The notes beneath the pieces are model-generated. The model was not told the origin of the DNA. It saw only the letters and a list, made by a program, of their open reading frames with translations, and made no database searches. Source: Burkholderiaceae bacterium (GTDB taxonomy: Bacteria > Pseudomonadota > Gammaproteobacteria > Burkholderiales > Burkholderiaceae_C). From it: a DNA stretch of 8,320 bases. Each line of letters opens with the position of its first letter. Positions within the stretch are counted from its first letter, which is position 1. Of this stretch, positions 1 through 6,132 are shown one piece after another. The position numbers and the translations under genes were made by a program. The stretch spans positions 1 to 8,320 of the forward strand of contig JALQVJ010000413.1 in the NCBI GenBank assembly GCA_023260355.1, written 5' to 3'.

Positions 1-230
1 TCTCGCACTTGCTCGATGTGATGGTGCAAGGCAAGGACTACATGCAAGAGCTGGGCGTGCATGTGGAGGCCTGCGCCAACGAAGCGTCGGCCGCGGCCAT
101 GCTGGGGGCGTCTATCCATTACCCCTTGCGCTTGCATCACTTGGATGCGTGTGTGCACTTTAAATGTCCGCCACGCCCCAGGCTGTGGATTGAAGCCCAA
201 CGCCTGAGCATCGGCTGCGCTGTGGGCTGA
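1..230 (+). CDS. 3' end of an unrecognised protein gene (5' truncated by window edge)
   Basis: An open frame enters from the left edge (first full codon at position 3) and ends at a TGA at 228-230, giving about 75 C-terminal residues. Codon third positions are mostly G or C, especially over the first two thirds, which matches the real genes in the window and supports coding. The visible protein is a mixed, apparently soluble stretch with a helix-like start (LLDVMVQGKDYMQELGVHVE), an Ala-rich patch, a His-rich segment (LRLHHLDACVHF) and three further Cys. I see no membrane segment and no motif I can assign to a family, so I give no function. The TTG at 9 and the ATGs at 21 and 42 look internal, because the frame stays open upstream. 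It converges on alaS. The C-terminal ~20 residues (RPRLWIEAQRLSIGCAVG) look less typical, and a frameshift near the end cannot be excluded. Confidence 0.5.
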   Translation, partial: SHLLDVMVQGKDYMQELGVHVEACANEASAAAMLGASIHYPLRLHHLDACVHFKCPPRPRLWIEAQRLSIGCAVG

Positions 231-267
231 AGAGAGGGCGAGAGTTCCAGCCGCAAGCGCAGCTGAG

Positions 268-296
268 CGCGCCATGAAGGCGCGGCGAACGGTTTT
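268..296 (+). terminator. Possible weak terminator hairpin after the left-edge gene
   Basis: CGCGCC at 268-273 can pair with GGCGCG at 279-284 around the loop ATGAA, forming a 6-bp all-GC stem. A short TTTT follows at 293-296, about 8 nt past the stem. The position is right for ending the + strand gene that stops at 230, but the T run is short and displaced, so this is only a candidate. Confidence 0.25.
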
Positions 297-368
297 CATC
301 AAGAGAACTCCGGGTCAACGGGGCGACGCAAGCCGCCTTGAGAGGCACACTGTCGAAACACACAAGGT

Positions 369-420
369 CTCGCAGACTGTGAGGAGGTTGGATTATCTCA
401 GCGGCATCTCACGCCAACCT
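369..420 (-). terminator. Two inverted repeats downstream of alaS, candidate transcript end
   Basis: Reading along the alaS transcript past its stop, two dyads occur. AGGTTGG (385-391) is complementary to CCAACCT (414-420), with a 22-nt loop. A compact dyad follows at 369-383 (CTCGCAGACTGTGAG, arms paired except one G.T pair). Neither is followed by a T run on the minus strand, so factor-independent termination is not convincing. They may instead protect the 3' end or be chance. The rest of 231-433 holds no gene or RNA that I can recognise. Confidence 0.25.
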
Positions 421-433
421 GCGCGCACACTGC

Positions 434-3073
434 TCACACCCGCTCTTTGACCCACGCCACGACGCTGTCCAAAGCCTGCGGCAGCTGCGCCGGTTGTGTG
501 CCTCCGGCCATCGCCATATCGGGCTTGCCGCCGCCTTTGCCGCCAACTTGTTGGGCAACCATGCTGACCAACTCACCGGCTTTGACCTTGTTCACCAAAT
601 CAGCAGTGACCCCAGCAGCGAGTTGAACTTTGTCGCCCTGTGTCGAACCCAACACAATCACGGCAGATTTGAGCTTGTCTTTGAGCTTGTCCATGGTTTC
701 ACGCAGCGCCTTGGCATCGGCGCCGTTCAACGAAGCCGCCAGCACCTTGACGCCACCGATATCAACCGCCTTGTCGGCCAACTCGTCGCCTTGCGCAGAA
801 GCCAAGCGGCCCTTCAACGCGTTGAGCTCTTTTTCCAGCTCCCGCACCTGCTCAAGCATGGCACCCACGCGGGCCGGGACTTCATGCGGCGTCACGCGCA
901 ACGTCCCCGCAACGCCGCCAAGCGTGCTCTCCATGCCTTGGACGTACGCCAACGCCACGGCGCCTGTCACAGCCTCGATGCGGCGCACGCCTGCAGCGAC
1001 ACCCCCTTCGGCAGTGATGGTGAAAAACCCAATGTCGCCGGCACGCGCCACGTGTGTGCCGCCGCACAACTCACGGCTGCTGCCAATATCCAGCACACGC
1101 ACCGATTCGCCGTACTTCTCGCCAAACAGCATCATCGCCCCGGTGGCTTTGGCAGACTCGATGTCCATCACGCGAGCTTGGGTGGCCTCGTTAGCCATGA
1201 TTTCAGCGTTCACACGGCGCTCGATTTCTTGGATTTGATCGTCCGTCACCGCCGTGTTGTGCGTGAAGTCAAAGCGGGTCTTGTCAGCGTCAACCAAACT
1301 GCCCTTCTGTTGCACGTGCTCACCCAAAACCTCGCGCAATGCCTTGTGCATGAGGTGAGTGGCCGAGTGGTTGCGCGTTGTCGCTTGTCGGCGCGCCAGA
1401 TCGACACGGGCATCCACGGCATCGCCAACCTTGAGCGCACCTGACTGCAAGACACCGTGATGCGCGAACACATCGGCCTTGATTTTTTGCGTGTCCTCAA
1501 CAGCAAACTGATGCGCACCGGCCACCAAGGCGCCGGCGTCGCCGACCTGGCCTCCCGACTCCGCATAAAACGGTGTCGTATCCAAAACCACCACACCCAG
1601 CTGCCCCGCCTCGAGTGCGTCAACAGAGGAACCATCCCGATACAAAGCGACCACAGTCGCGGCATGCGTCAGCTCCGAGTAGCCCACAAACGTGTTGGCG
1701 GCGCCACTGTATTCCAGCGCCTTGTCCATCTTGAATTTGCCCGCAGCACGCGCTTGGTTCTTTTGCTGGTTCATGGCGGCATCAAAGCCCGCCACATCGA
1801 CGTCGACCGCCCGCTCGCGACACACGTCCTGAGTCAAATCAAGTGGGAAGCCGTAGGTGTCGTGCAGCTTGAACGCCACTTCGCCGTTCAAGGTCTTGGC
1901 GTCACCAGCCAGTGCGCTATCCAAAATTTCCATGCCGTTGGCCAGCGTCTCGTAGAACCGCTCTTCTTCGGTCTTCAAAATGTCCATCACGCGCTGCGCC
2001 TGCGCTTTCAGGCGCGGGTACGCGTCACCCATCAGTGCGACCAAATCTGGGACCAGCTTGTGGAAGAACGGTCTCTTTTGCCCGAGCTTGTAACCATGGC
2101 GAATGGCCCGGCGCACGATGCGGCGCTGAACGTATCCGCGACCCTCGTTGCTTGGGATGACGCCATCCACCACCAAAAAAGCAGTGGCACGGATGTGATC
2201 GGCAATCACCTTCAACGATGGGTTGTGCAGGTCTGCGCAGCCCGTCTCGCGCGCAGCGGCCTTGATGAGGTGATCAAACAGGTCAATTTCGTAATTGCTA
2301 TGCACGCCCTGCAAAATAGCCGCAAGACGCTCGAGTCCCATGCCTGTATCGACACATGGCGCTGGCAAAGGCGACACGCTGCCGTCTTCAGCCATCTCAA
2401 ACTGCATGAACACGTTGTTCCAAATTTCAATGAAACGATCGCCGTCTTCGTCTGGACTCCCAGGAGGCCCACCGGGAATCTCAGGTCCGTGGTCATAAAA
2501 AATCTCTGAGCAAGGACCACAAGGGCCGGTGTCGGCCATCATCCAGAAGTTGTCACTCTTGTAGCGACCACCCTTGTTGTCGCCAATTCGAATGACGCGC
2601 TCAGGCGGCAAGCCAATTTCTTGGGTCCAAATGTTGTAGGCCTCATCGTCCTCGGCATAAACCGTCGCCAGCAACCGCTCTGCAGGCAAGCCGTAGACCT
2701 TGGTGAGCAATTCCCACGCCCACTTCAAACTCTCACGCTTGAAATAGTCCCCAAACGACCAATTGCCCAACATTTCAAAAAATGTGTGGTGGCGTGCCGT
2801 GTAACCCACGTTCTCTAAATCGTTGTGCTTGCCACCCGCGCGCAAGCACGCTTGGACTGAAGACGCCCGCACATAGGGTCGTTTGTCAGTGCCCAAAAAC
2901 ACGTCCTTGAACTGCACCATGCCCGAGTTGGTGAACATCAGCGTGGGATCGTTGCCGGGGACCAGCGGACTGGACTCGACCACCGTGTGCCCTCGTTCAG
3001 CGAAAAACTCGAGGAACGTGCGGCGGATATCAGCCACAGACATGTGAGGAGGGCGGTGTTCAGTGTTGCTCAT
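434..3073 (-). CDS. alaS: Alanyl-tRNA synthetase AlaS
   Basis: This cytosolic class II synthetase activates alanine with ATP, charges tRNA-Ala, and hydrolyses Ser- and Gly-tRNA-Ala in its editing domain. Numbering here is from the ATG at 3073 (879 aa; E. coli AlaS is 876). The aminoacylation core spans about 10-250, with RAGGKHND at ~79-86, [14 protein letters not shown] at ~98-111, TGPCGPCSE at ~182-190 and GMGLERL at ~244-250. The tRNA-recognition helical region follows to ~450. The editing domain (~560-720) carries the zinc ligands HSATH (His569, His573) and CGGTH (Cys670, His674). The C-Ala domain (~755-879) includes a Gly-rich stretch GGKGGGKPD. The gene is intact, with no frameshift seen. 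The start is uncertain: a TTG lies 4 codons upstream (3085) and an ATG 10 codons downstream (3043, giving MSVADIRR). None has a clear Shine-Dalgarno. I chose the first ATG. The gene is divergent from the dehydrogenase and not in an operon here. Confidence 0.96.
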   Translation of the reverse strand: MSNTEHRPPHMSVADIRRTFLEFFAERGHTVVESSPLVPGNDPTLMFTNSGMVQFKDVFLGTDKRPYVRASSVQACLRAGGKHNDLENVGYTARHHTFFEMLGNWSFGDYFKRESLKWAWELLTKVYGLPAERLLATVYAEDDEAYNIWTQEIGLPPERVIRIGDNKGGRYKSDNFWMMADTGPCGPCSEIFYDHGPEIPGGPPGSPDEDGDRFIEIWNNVFMQFEMAEDGSVSPLPAPCVDTGMGLERLAAILQGVHSNYEIDLFDHLIKAAARETGCADLHNPSLKVIADHIRATAFLVVDGVIPSNEGRGYVQRRIVRRAIRHGYKLGQKRPFFHKLVPDLVALMGDAYPRLKAQAQRVMDILKTEEERFYETLANGMEILDSALAGDAKTLNGEVAFKLHDTYGFPLDLTQDVCRERAVDVDVAGFDAAMNQQKNQARAAGKFKMDKALEYSGAANTFVGYSELTHAATVVALYRDGSSVDALEAGQLGVVVLDTTPFYAESGGQVGDAGALVAGAHQFAVEDTQKIKADVFAHHGVLQSGALKVGDAVDARVDLARRQATTRNHSATHLMHKALREVLGEHVQQKGSLVDADKTRFDFTHNTAVTDDQIQEIERRVNAEIMANEATQARVMDIESAKATGAMMLFGEKYGESVRVLDIGSSRELCGGTHVARAGDIGFFTITAEGGVAAGVRRIEAVTGAVALAYVQGMESTLGGVAGTLRVTPHEVPARVGAMLEQVRELEKELNALKGRLASAQGDELADKAVDIGGVKVLAASLNGADAKALRETMDKLKDKLKSAVIVLGSTQGDKVQLAAGVTADLVNKVKAGELVSMVAQQVGGKGGGKPDMAMAGGTQPAQLPQALDSVVAWVKERV

Positions 3074-3104
3074 GGGGCGGTGCAAACGGTGGATGGGGAC
3101 AGAG

Positions 3105-3121
3105 GGGCTGGGATGGAGCCC
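3105..3121 (-). promoter_or_regulatory. GC-rich dyad in the alaS leader
   Basis: GGGCT (3105-3109) and AGCCC (3117-3121) form a 5-bp inverted repeat with a 7-nt spacer. It lies between the putative alaS -10 box and the start codon, so it would form a small hairpin in the leader RNA or a DNA dyad just downstream of the transcription start. E. coli AlaS is known to repress its own gene by binding a palindrome flanking its promoter. That makes this dyad a candidate operator by analogy only, and the repeat is short enough to be chance. Confidence 0.2.
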
Positions 3122-3141
3122 AACAGCGCAGACAACCTCAA

Positions 3142-3147
3142 ATTATA
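3142..3147 (-). promoter_or_regulatory. Putative -10 box of the alaS promoter
   Basis: The minus strand reads a perfect TATAAT at 3147-3142, in the only AT-rich patch of the gap. Transcription would begin near 3135, leaving a leader of about 60 nt before the ATG at 3073. A TTGACC -35 match exists at 3178-3173, but the spacer is 25 nt, too long for a standard sigma-70 promoter. At the normal 17-nt spacing the hexamer (CTACGA) is poor. The -10 assignment is therefore fair and the -35 is unresolved. Confidence 0.5.
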
Positions 3148-3213
3148 GGTTTCCTGCGCGCGGCTCGTAGGGGGTCAAACACATGACACCCAGCGTCCGC
3201 TGCGTTCAGGCCC

Positions 3214-3220
3214 AAGGAGG
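3214..3220 (+). promoter_or_regulatory. Strong Shine-Dalgarno sequence upstream of the dehydrogenase
   Basis: AAGGAGG is a near-perfect match to the anti-Shine-Dalgarno. An ATG at 3222 sits 1 nt away and opens a 10-codon reading frame (MARYACRFDQ, stop at 3252-3254), but that spacing is too tight for normal initiation. The ATG at 3232, in frame with the dehydrogenase, is 11 nt away, slightly long but usable. The element could drive an N-terminally extended dehydrogenase, act as a standby ribosome site, or be incidental. Confidence 0.35.
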
Positions 3221-3263
3221 CATGGCGCGGTATGCTTGCCGCTTCGATCAATGAGGTTTGCCC

Positions 3264-3267
3264 GGAG
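3264..3267 (+). promoter_or_regulatory. Ribosome binding site supporting the ATG at 3274
   Basis: GGAG ends 6 nt before the ATG at 3274, a good spacing. It is the main reason for choosing this start over the in-frame ATG at 3232. The protein from 3274 begins MDMKTNPLSLLNDP, and its length suits the family. The 14 extra residues from 3232 (MLAASINEVCPEKT) resemble nothing I know in this family. A second in-frame ATG at 3280 could also use this site. Confidence 0.55.
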
Positions 3268-3273
3268 AAAACC

Positions 3274-4764
3274 ATGGACATGAAAACCAACCCCTTGAGT
3301 CTGCTCAACGACCCCACGCTGCTCAAAACCGACGCGCTGATCAACGGCCAGTGGATCAGTGGCCAGAGCCGCTTTGCAGTGACAGATCCCGCCTCAGGCA
3401 TGCACCTCGCGGACGTGGCCAACTTGGGAATCGCTGATGCCGAAGCCGCCATCGAGGCCGCGAACCAGGCTTGGCCAGCGTGGCGCAAAAAAACGGCCAA
3501 AGAGCGCTCCATCATCATGCGCAAGTGGTTTGATCTGCTGATGGCCAACCAAGAGGACTTGGCCCGCCTAATGACCGCCGAGAATGGCAAACCCATGGCC
3601 GAAAGCCGCGGTGAAGTCGCCTACGGTGCGAGTTTCGTGGAGTGGTTTGCCGAGGAAGCCAAACGCGTGAACGGTGAAACCCTGCCCACTTTCGACAACA
3701 ACCGCCGTCTGCTCGTGGTTCGGGAGCCCATTGGCGTGTGTGCGGCCATCACGCCCTGGAACTTTCCCCTCGCCATGATCACCCGCAAGGTTTCCCCAGC
3801 CCTCGCTGCAGGCTGCCCCGTGATCATCAAGCCTGCTGAACTCACCCCACTCACAGCTTTGGCTGCGGCCGAGTTGGCTATTCGCGCCGGCATCCCCGCC
3901 GGTGTTCTGAACATCGTGACGGCTGATTCAGACAACAGCGTTGCCGTTGGCAAGGTGTTTTGTGCGTCGAATACCGTGCGCCACATCAGCTTCACGGGTT
4001 CCACCGAAGTCGGTCGCATCTTGATGGCGCAGTCTGCGCCCAGCGTGAAAAAGATGTCCTTGGAACTCGGCGGCAACGCCCCATTCATCGTTTTTGACGA
4101 TGCAGACATCGACTCAGCGGTCGAAGGGGCGTTTGCCAGCAAGTACCGCAACGCGGGTCAGACTTGCGTCTGCTCCAACCGCATCTACGCGCAAGCCGGC
4201 ATCTATGACGAGTTCGTCAAAAAATTCGCGGCCAAAGTCGCGACCGCCAAGGTTGGCAACGGCTTTGAGGATGGCATCAATCAAGGCCCCTTGATCGAAG
4301 AATCAGCCTTGGACAAGGTGCAGCGCCACGTGGATGACGCCATCTCAAAAGGCGGCCGCGTCGTGACGGGTGGCAAGCGGCTCAAGGACGTGGGTTCCGG
4401 TCAGTTTTTCGAACCCACCGTGATTGCCGATGCCAACGCCAGCATGCTGTGCGCCCGAGAGGAAACTTTTGGCCCCTTCGCGCCCGTGTTCAAGTTTGAG
4501 ACCGAACAAGAGGCCATTGATGCCGCCAACAACACCGAATTTGGCTTGGCCAGTTATTTTTACAGCCGAGACGTGGGTCGGATCTTCCGGGTTGCGGAGG
4601 CGCTGGAGTACGGCATGGTCGGTATCAACGTCGGTATCTTGGCGACCGAACACGTGCCGTTCGGTGGTGTGAAACACAGCGGTCTTGGCCGTGAGGGCTC
4701 TCACCACGGTATGGACGACTATGTCGAAATCAAATACTTGTGTGTCGGTGACATCCTGAGTTGA
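3274..4764 (+). CDS. gabD: NAD(P)-dependent succinate-semialdehyde dehydrogenase (GabD type)
   Basis: This 496-aa soluble aldehyde dehydrogenase closely resembles E. coli GabD (482 aa). It oxidises succinate semialdehyde to succinate, the last step of 4-aminobutyrate breakdown feeding the TCA cycle. Glutarate semialdehyde in lysine breakdown is a plausible alternative or extra substrate. Visible motifs are TPWNFP (170-175), KPAE (196-199), FTGSTEVGR (240-248), LELGG with general base Glu264, NAGQTCVC with nucleophile Cys298, and EETFGPFAP (396-404). Arg181, Arg292 and Ser469 match the positions that bind the substrate carboxylate in SSADHs. Glu199 replaces the Ser of NADP-dependent E. coli GabD, which suggests NAD+ preference. 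Cys298 and Cys300 form the CVC pair seen in GabD and in human SSADH. No GABA transaminase, permease or regulator is beside it, so the pathway role comes from family membership. It stands alone, between divergent alaS and a convergent membrane-protein gene. Confidence 0.9.
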   Translation: MDMKTNPLSLLNDPTLLKTDALINGQWISGQSRFAVTDPASGMHLADVANLGIADAEAAIEAANQAWPAWRKKTAKERSIIMRKWFDLLMANQEDLARLMTAENGKPMAESRGEVAYGASFVEWFAEEAKRVNGETLPTFDNNRRLLVVREPIGVCAAITPWNFPLAMITRKVSPALAAGCPVIIKPAELTPLTALAAAELAIRAGIPAGVLNIVTADSDNSVAVGKVFCASNTVRHISFTGSTEVGRILMAQSAPSVKKMSLELGGNAPFIVFDDADIDSAVEGAFASKYRNAGQTCVCSNRIYAQAGIYDEFVKKFAAKVATAKVGNGFEDGINQGPLIEESALDKVQRHVDDAISKGGRVVTGGKRLKDVGSGQFFEPTVIADANASMLCAREETFGPFAPVFKFETEQEAIDAANNTEFGLASYFYSRDVGRIFRVAEALEYGMVGINVGILATEHVPFGGVKHSGLGREGSHHGMDDYVEIKYLCVGDILS

Positions 4765-4772
4765 TCGCAAAC

Positions 4773-4799
4773 CTGGACGCGCCAAATTGGCGCGTCCAG
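4773..4799. terminator. Perfect 12-bp hairpin between convergent genes
   Basis: CTGGACGCGCCA (4773-4784) and TGGCGCGTCCAG (4788-4799) are perfect complements separated by AAT. The stem starts 8 nt after the dehydrogenase stop and ends 10 nt before the stop of the opposing membrane-protein gene, so it occupies nearly the whole 45-nt gap. The symmetry lets it fold in both transcripts. No T run follows in either direction: CGCCTGCGG on +, GTTTGCGAT on -. A shared bidirectional terminator or 3'-end stabiliser is the likely role, but intrinsic termination is not assured. Confidence 0.65.
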
Positions 4800-4809
4800 C
4801 GCCTGCGGC

Positions 4810-6120
4810 TTATTCGTTGGCGCCACCTTCGATATCGCCAGAGCTGAGCACTTTGGCGCGCACTTCTTCGATGCGGTGCCCGTCGACCCGCATCACTTCG
4901 AATTGCCAATCCCCCACTTGAACCACATCGTGCGTTGACAGCATCTGTCCCGCCTCCGCTAAAAGGAGCCCAGCCAGCGTGTTGTAGTGGCCCTCGGATT
5001 CGTCTGGCAAGTGTTCGATGTCCAGACGCGACTTGAGTTCAGCGATCGGCATGCCGCCATCGAGCTGCCAGGTGCCATCTTCATCAGGAATAGCCCATGC
5101 GTCGTCGGCCTCTGCGCTCTTGAGCTCGCCGGTGATGGCCTCGAGCAAGTCTCGCGGCGTCAGCAGCCCTTGTACGACACCGTACTCGTCCACCACGAGT
5201 GCGATGCGCATGTCACTGACGCGGTACTGCTCGAGCACCTCAAAAGCGTTCAAGGTTTCCGGCAAATACACGGCGGTGACCAAATGCTCAGCCAGCGATG
5301 ATTCAGTCTCCTCTTGGGCAAGTCGCAACAAGGTCTCGACATGAATCACTCCCTCAACCTGATCCAAGTCACCCTTGCACACGGGATACCAAGAGTGACC
5401 GACCTGTCGCACCGTCTCTAATGCCTGGACGGGCGTATCTTCCAGGTTCAACCACACCAACTCATCGCGCGGTCGCATGATAGAAGCGATCGATCGCTTA
5501 TCCAACTCAAGCACGTTGCGAACCATTTGGTGCTCATGCTCGAGCAGGACGCCTGCGCCCAAGCCCTCGGCCAAACTGGCTTCAATTTCCTCTTCGGTCA
5601 TCACCTGTGACGCACCGTTGTTGACCCGAAGCGCTGCCAAAATCGCTCGCGTCGTTCCGGAAAGCAGGGCCACAAAAGGACGCGCGGCCACGGCAACCGC
5701 TGTCATGGGCAAGGCAATCAGACGGGCGACCACCTCTGGGAACAGCTGTCCAATTCGTTTGGGAACGAGTTCGCCAAAGACGATGGTCACATAGGTGATG
5801 ATCGCGACCACGACCGCCGTGGCTAGCACGCTGGCCACGCCCTCATCCAAGCCCCAGGCCTGCATCGCCATCGATAGGTCCACGCTGAACGCCGCCTCAC
5901 CCAAGATCCCATTCAGCAGACCAATCGAGGTGATCCCTACTTGTACAGACGACAAAAACTGGGTGGGGTCATCGAGCAACTTCAACGCAGCCCTCGCGCC
6001 GCGATCTCCGCTGTCTGCCAGCTTCTGCAGTTTGACCCGCCGACACGAGGCCAATGCCATTTCTGACATAGCAAAAATGCCATTCAGCAGCGTAAGAAAA
6101 AGAATGATGAGTAATTCCAT
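4810..6120 (-). CDS. CNNM/CorC-family (hemolysin-family) membrane transporter, DUF21-CBS-CorC_HlyC
   Basis: This 436-aa inner-membrane protein has the full three-part layout. The DUF21/CNNM transmembrane domain covers ~1-155, with hydrophobic segments near 2-20, 57-77, 94-117 and 128-153. It carries NGIFAMSEMALAS (13-25), SSVQVGITSIG (57-67) and FGELVPKRIG (115-124). A cytosolic CBS pair spans ~205-335 and contains VVDEYGVVQGLLTPRDL (309-325). A CorC_HlyC domain covers ~345-430 (DGTWQLDGGMPI, then a Tyr-Asn-Thr-Leu-Ala-Gly motif at 379-384). Relatives include Mg2+/Co2+ transport proteins (CorB/CorC, MpfA, CNNM) and E. coli YtfL/PaeA, linked to polyamine export. The layout and length fit the YtfL-like branch, but I cannot fix the substrate, so no symbol is given. 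'Hemolysin' is a historical name. The ATG has no obvious Shine-Dalgarno and sits 8 nt from the divergent apaH start. It converges on the dehydrogenase across a strong hairpin. Confidence 0.9.
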   Translation of the reverse strand: MELLIILFLTLLNGIFAMSEMALASCRRVKLQKLADSGDRGARAALKLLDDPTQFLSSVQVGITSIGLLNGILGEAAFSVDLSMAMQAWGLDEGVASVLATAVVVAIITYVTIVFGELVPKRIGQLFPEVVARLIALPMTAVAVAARPFVALLSGTTRAILAALRVNNGASQVMTEEEIEASLAEGLGAGVLLEHEHQMVRNVLELDKRSIASIMRPRDELVWLNLEDTPVQALETVRQVGHSWYPVCKGDLDQVEGVIHVETLLRLAQEETESSLAEHLVTAVYLPETLNAFEVLEQYRVSDMRIALVVDEYGVVQGLLTPRDLLEAITGELKSAEADDAWAIPDEDGTWQLDGGMPIAELKSRLDIEHLPDESEGHYNTLAGLLLAEAGQMLSTHDVVQVGDWQFEVMRVDGHRIEEVRAKVLSSGDIEGGANE

Positions 6121-6132
6121 AATGCGTTATGG
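6117..6132. promoter_or_regulatory. Near-palindrome spanning both divergent start codons (CNNM gene / apaH)
   Basis: CCATAATGCGTTATGG is self-complementary at all but one base-pair position (7 of 8 pairs). Its left CAT is the reverse complement of the membrane-protein ATG, and its right ATG is the apaH start. On + it contains CATAAT (6118-6123, 5 of 6 to TATAAT); on - it contains CATAAC (6131-6126, 4 of 6, preceded by TGC). Each would place transcription start at or very near the start codon downstream of it, i.e. leaderless mRNAs. This fits the lack of a Shine-Dalgarno on either gene. No -35 match is seen at normal spacing on either side, so promoter activity is a guess. Confidence 0.35.

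Noticed and set aside
231..433. A possible small RNA or tRNA in the left intergenic gap
   Set aside because: There is no cloverleaf, no promoter-hairpin-T-run arrangement, and only weak hairpins.
494..2509. Two long + strand reading frames (316 and 350 codons) opposite alaS
   Set aside because: They lie antisense to a fully conserved alaS. The translations are rich in His, Arg, Gln and Leu with no family motif, as expected from the complement of a GC-biased gene.
3222..3254. A 10-codon frame (MARYACRFDQ) after AAGGAGG as a regulatory leader peptide
   Set aside because: The spacing between the Shine-Dalgarno and the ATG is 1 nt, too short for normal initiation. The peptide has no run of repeated codons or attenuator-like hairpin after it.
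3138..3596. A 152-codon minus-strand frame covering the alaS/gabD gap and the gabD 5' end
   Set aside because: Most of it is antisense to the conserved dehydrogenase N-terminus, its translation is Ser/Ala-rich without motifs, and its 3' part runs over the alaS -10 region.
4345..4785. A 146-codon minus-strand frame antisense to the gabD 3' end, running into the intergenic hairpin
   Set aside because: It mirrors the conserved dehydrogenase C-terminus and has no recognisable product. Its start would sit inside the hairpin stem.
6032..6060. TTGACC at 6032-6037 as the -35 of an apaH promoter inside the membrane-protein gene
   Set aside because: At 17-nt spacing the -10 position reads TGCCAT, only 3 of 6 matches. 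Neighbouring spacings are no better.
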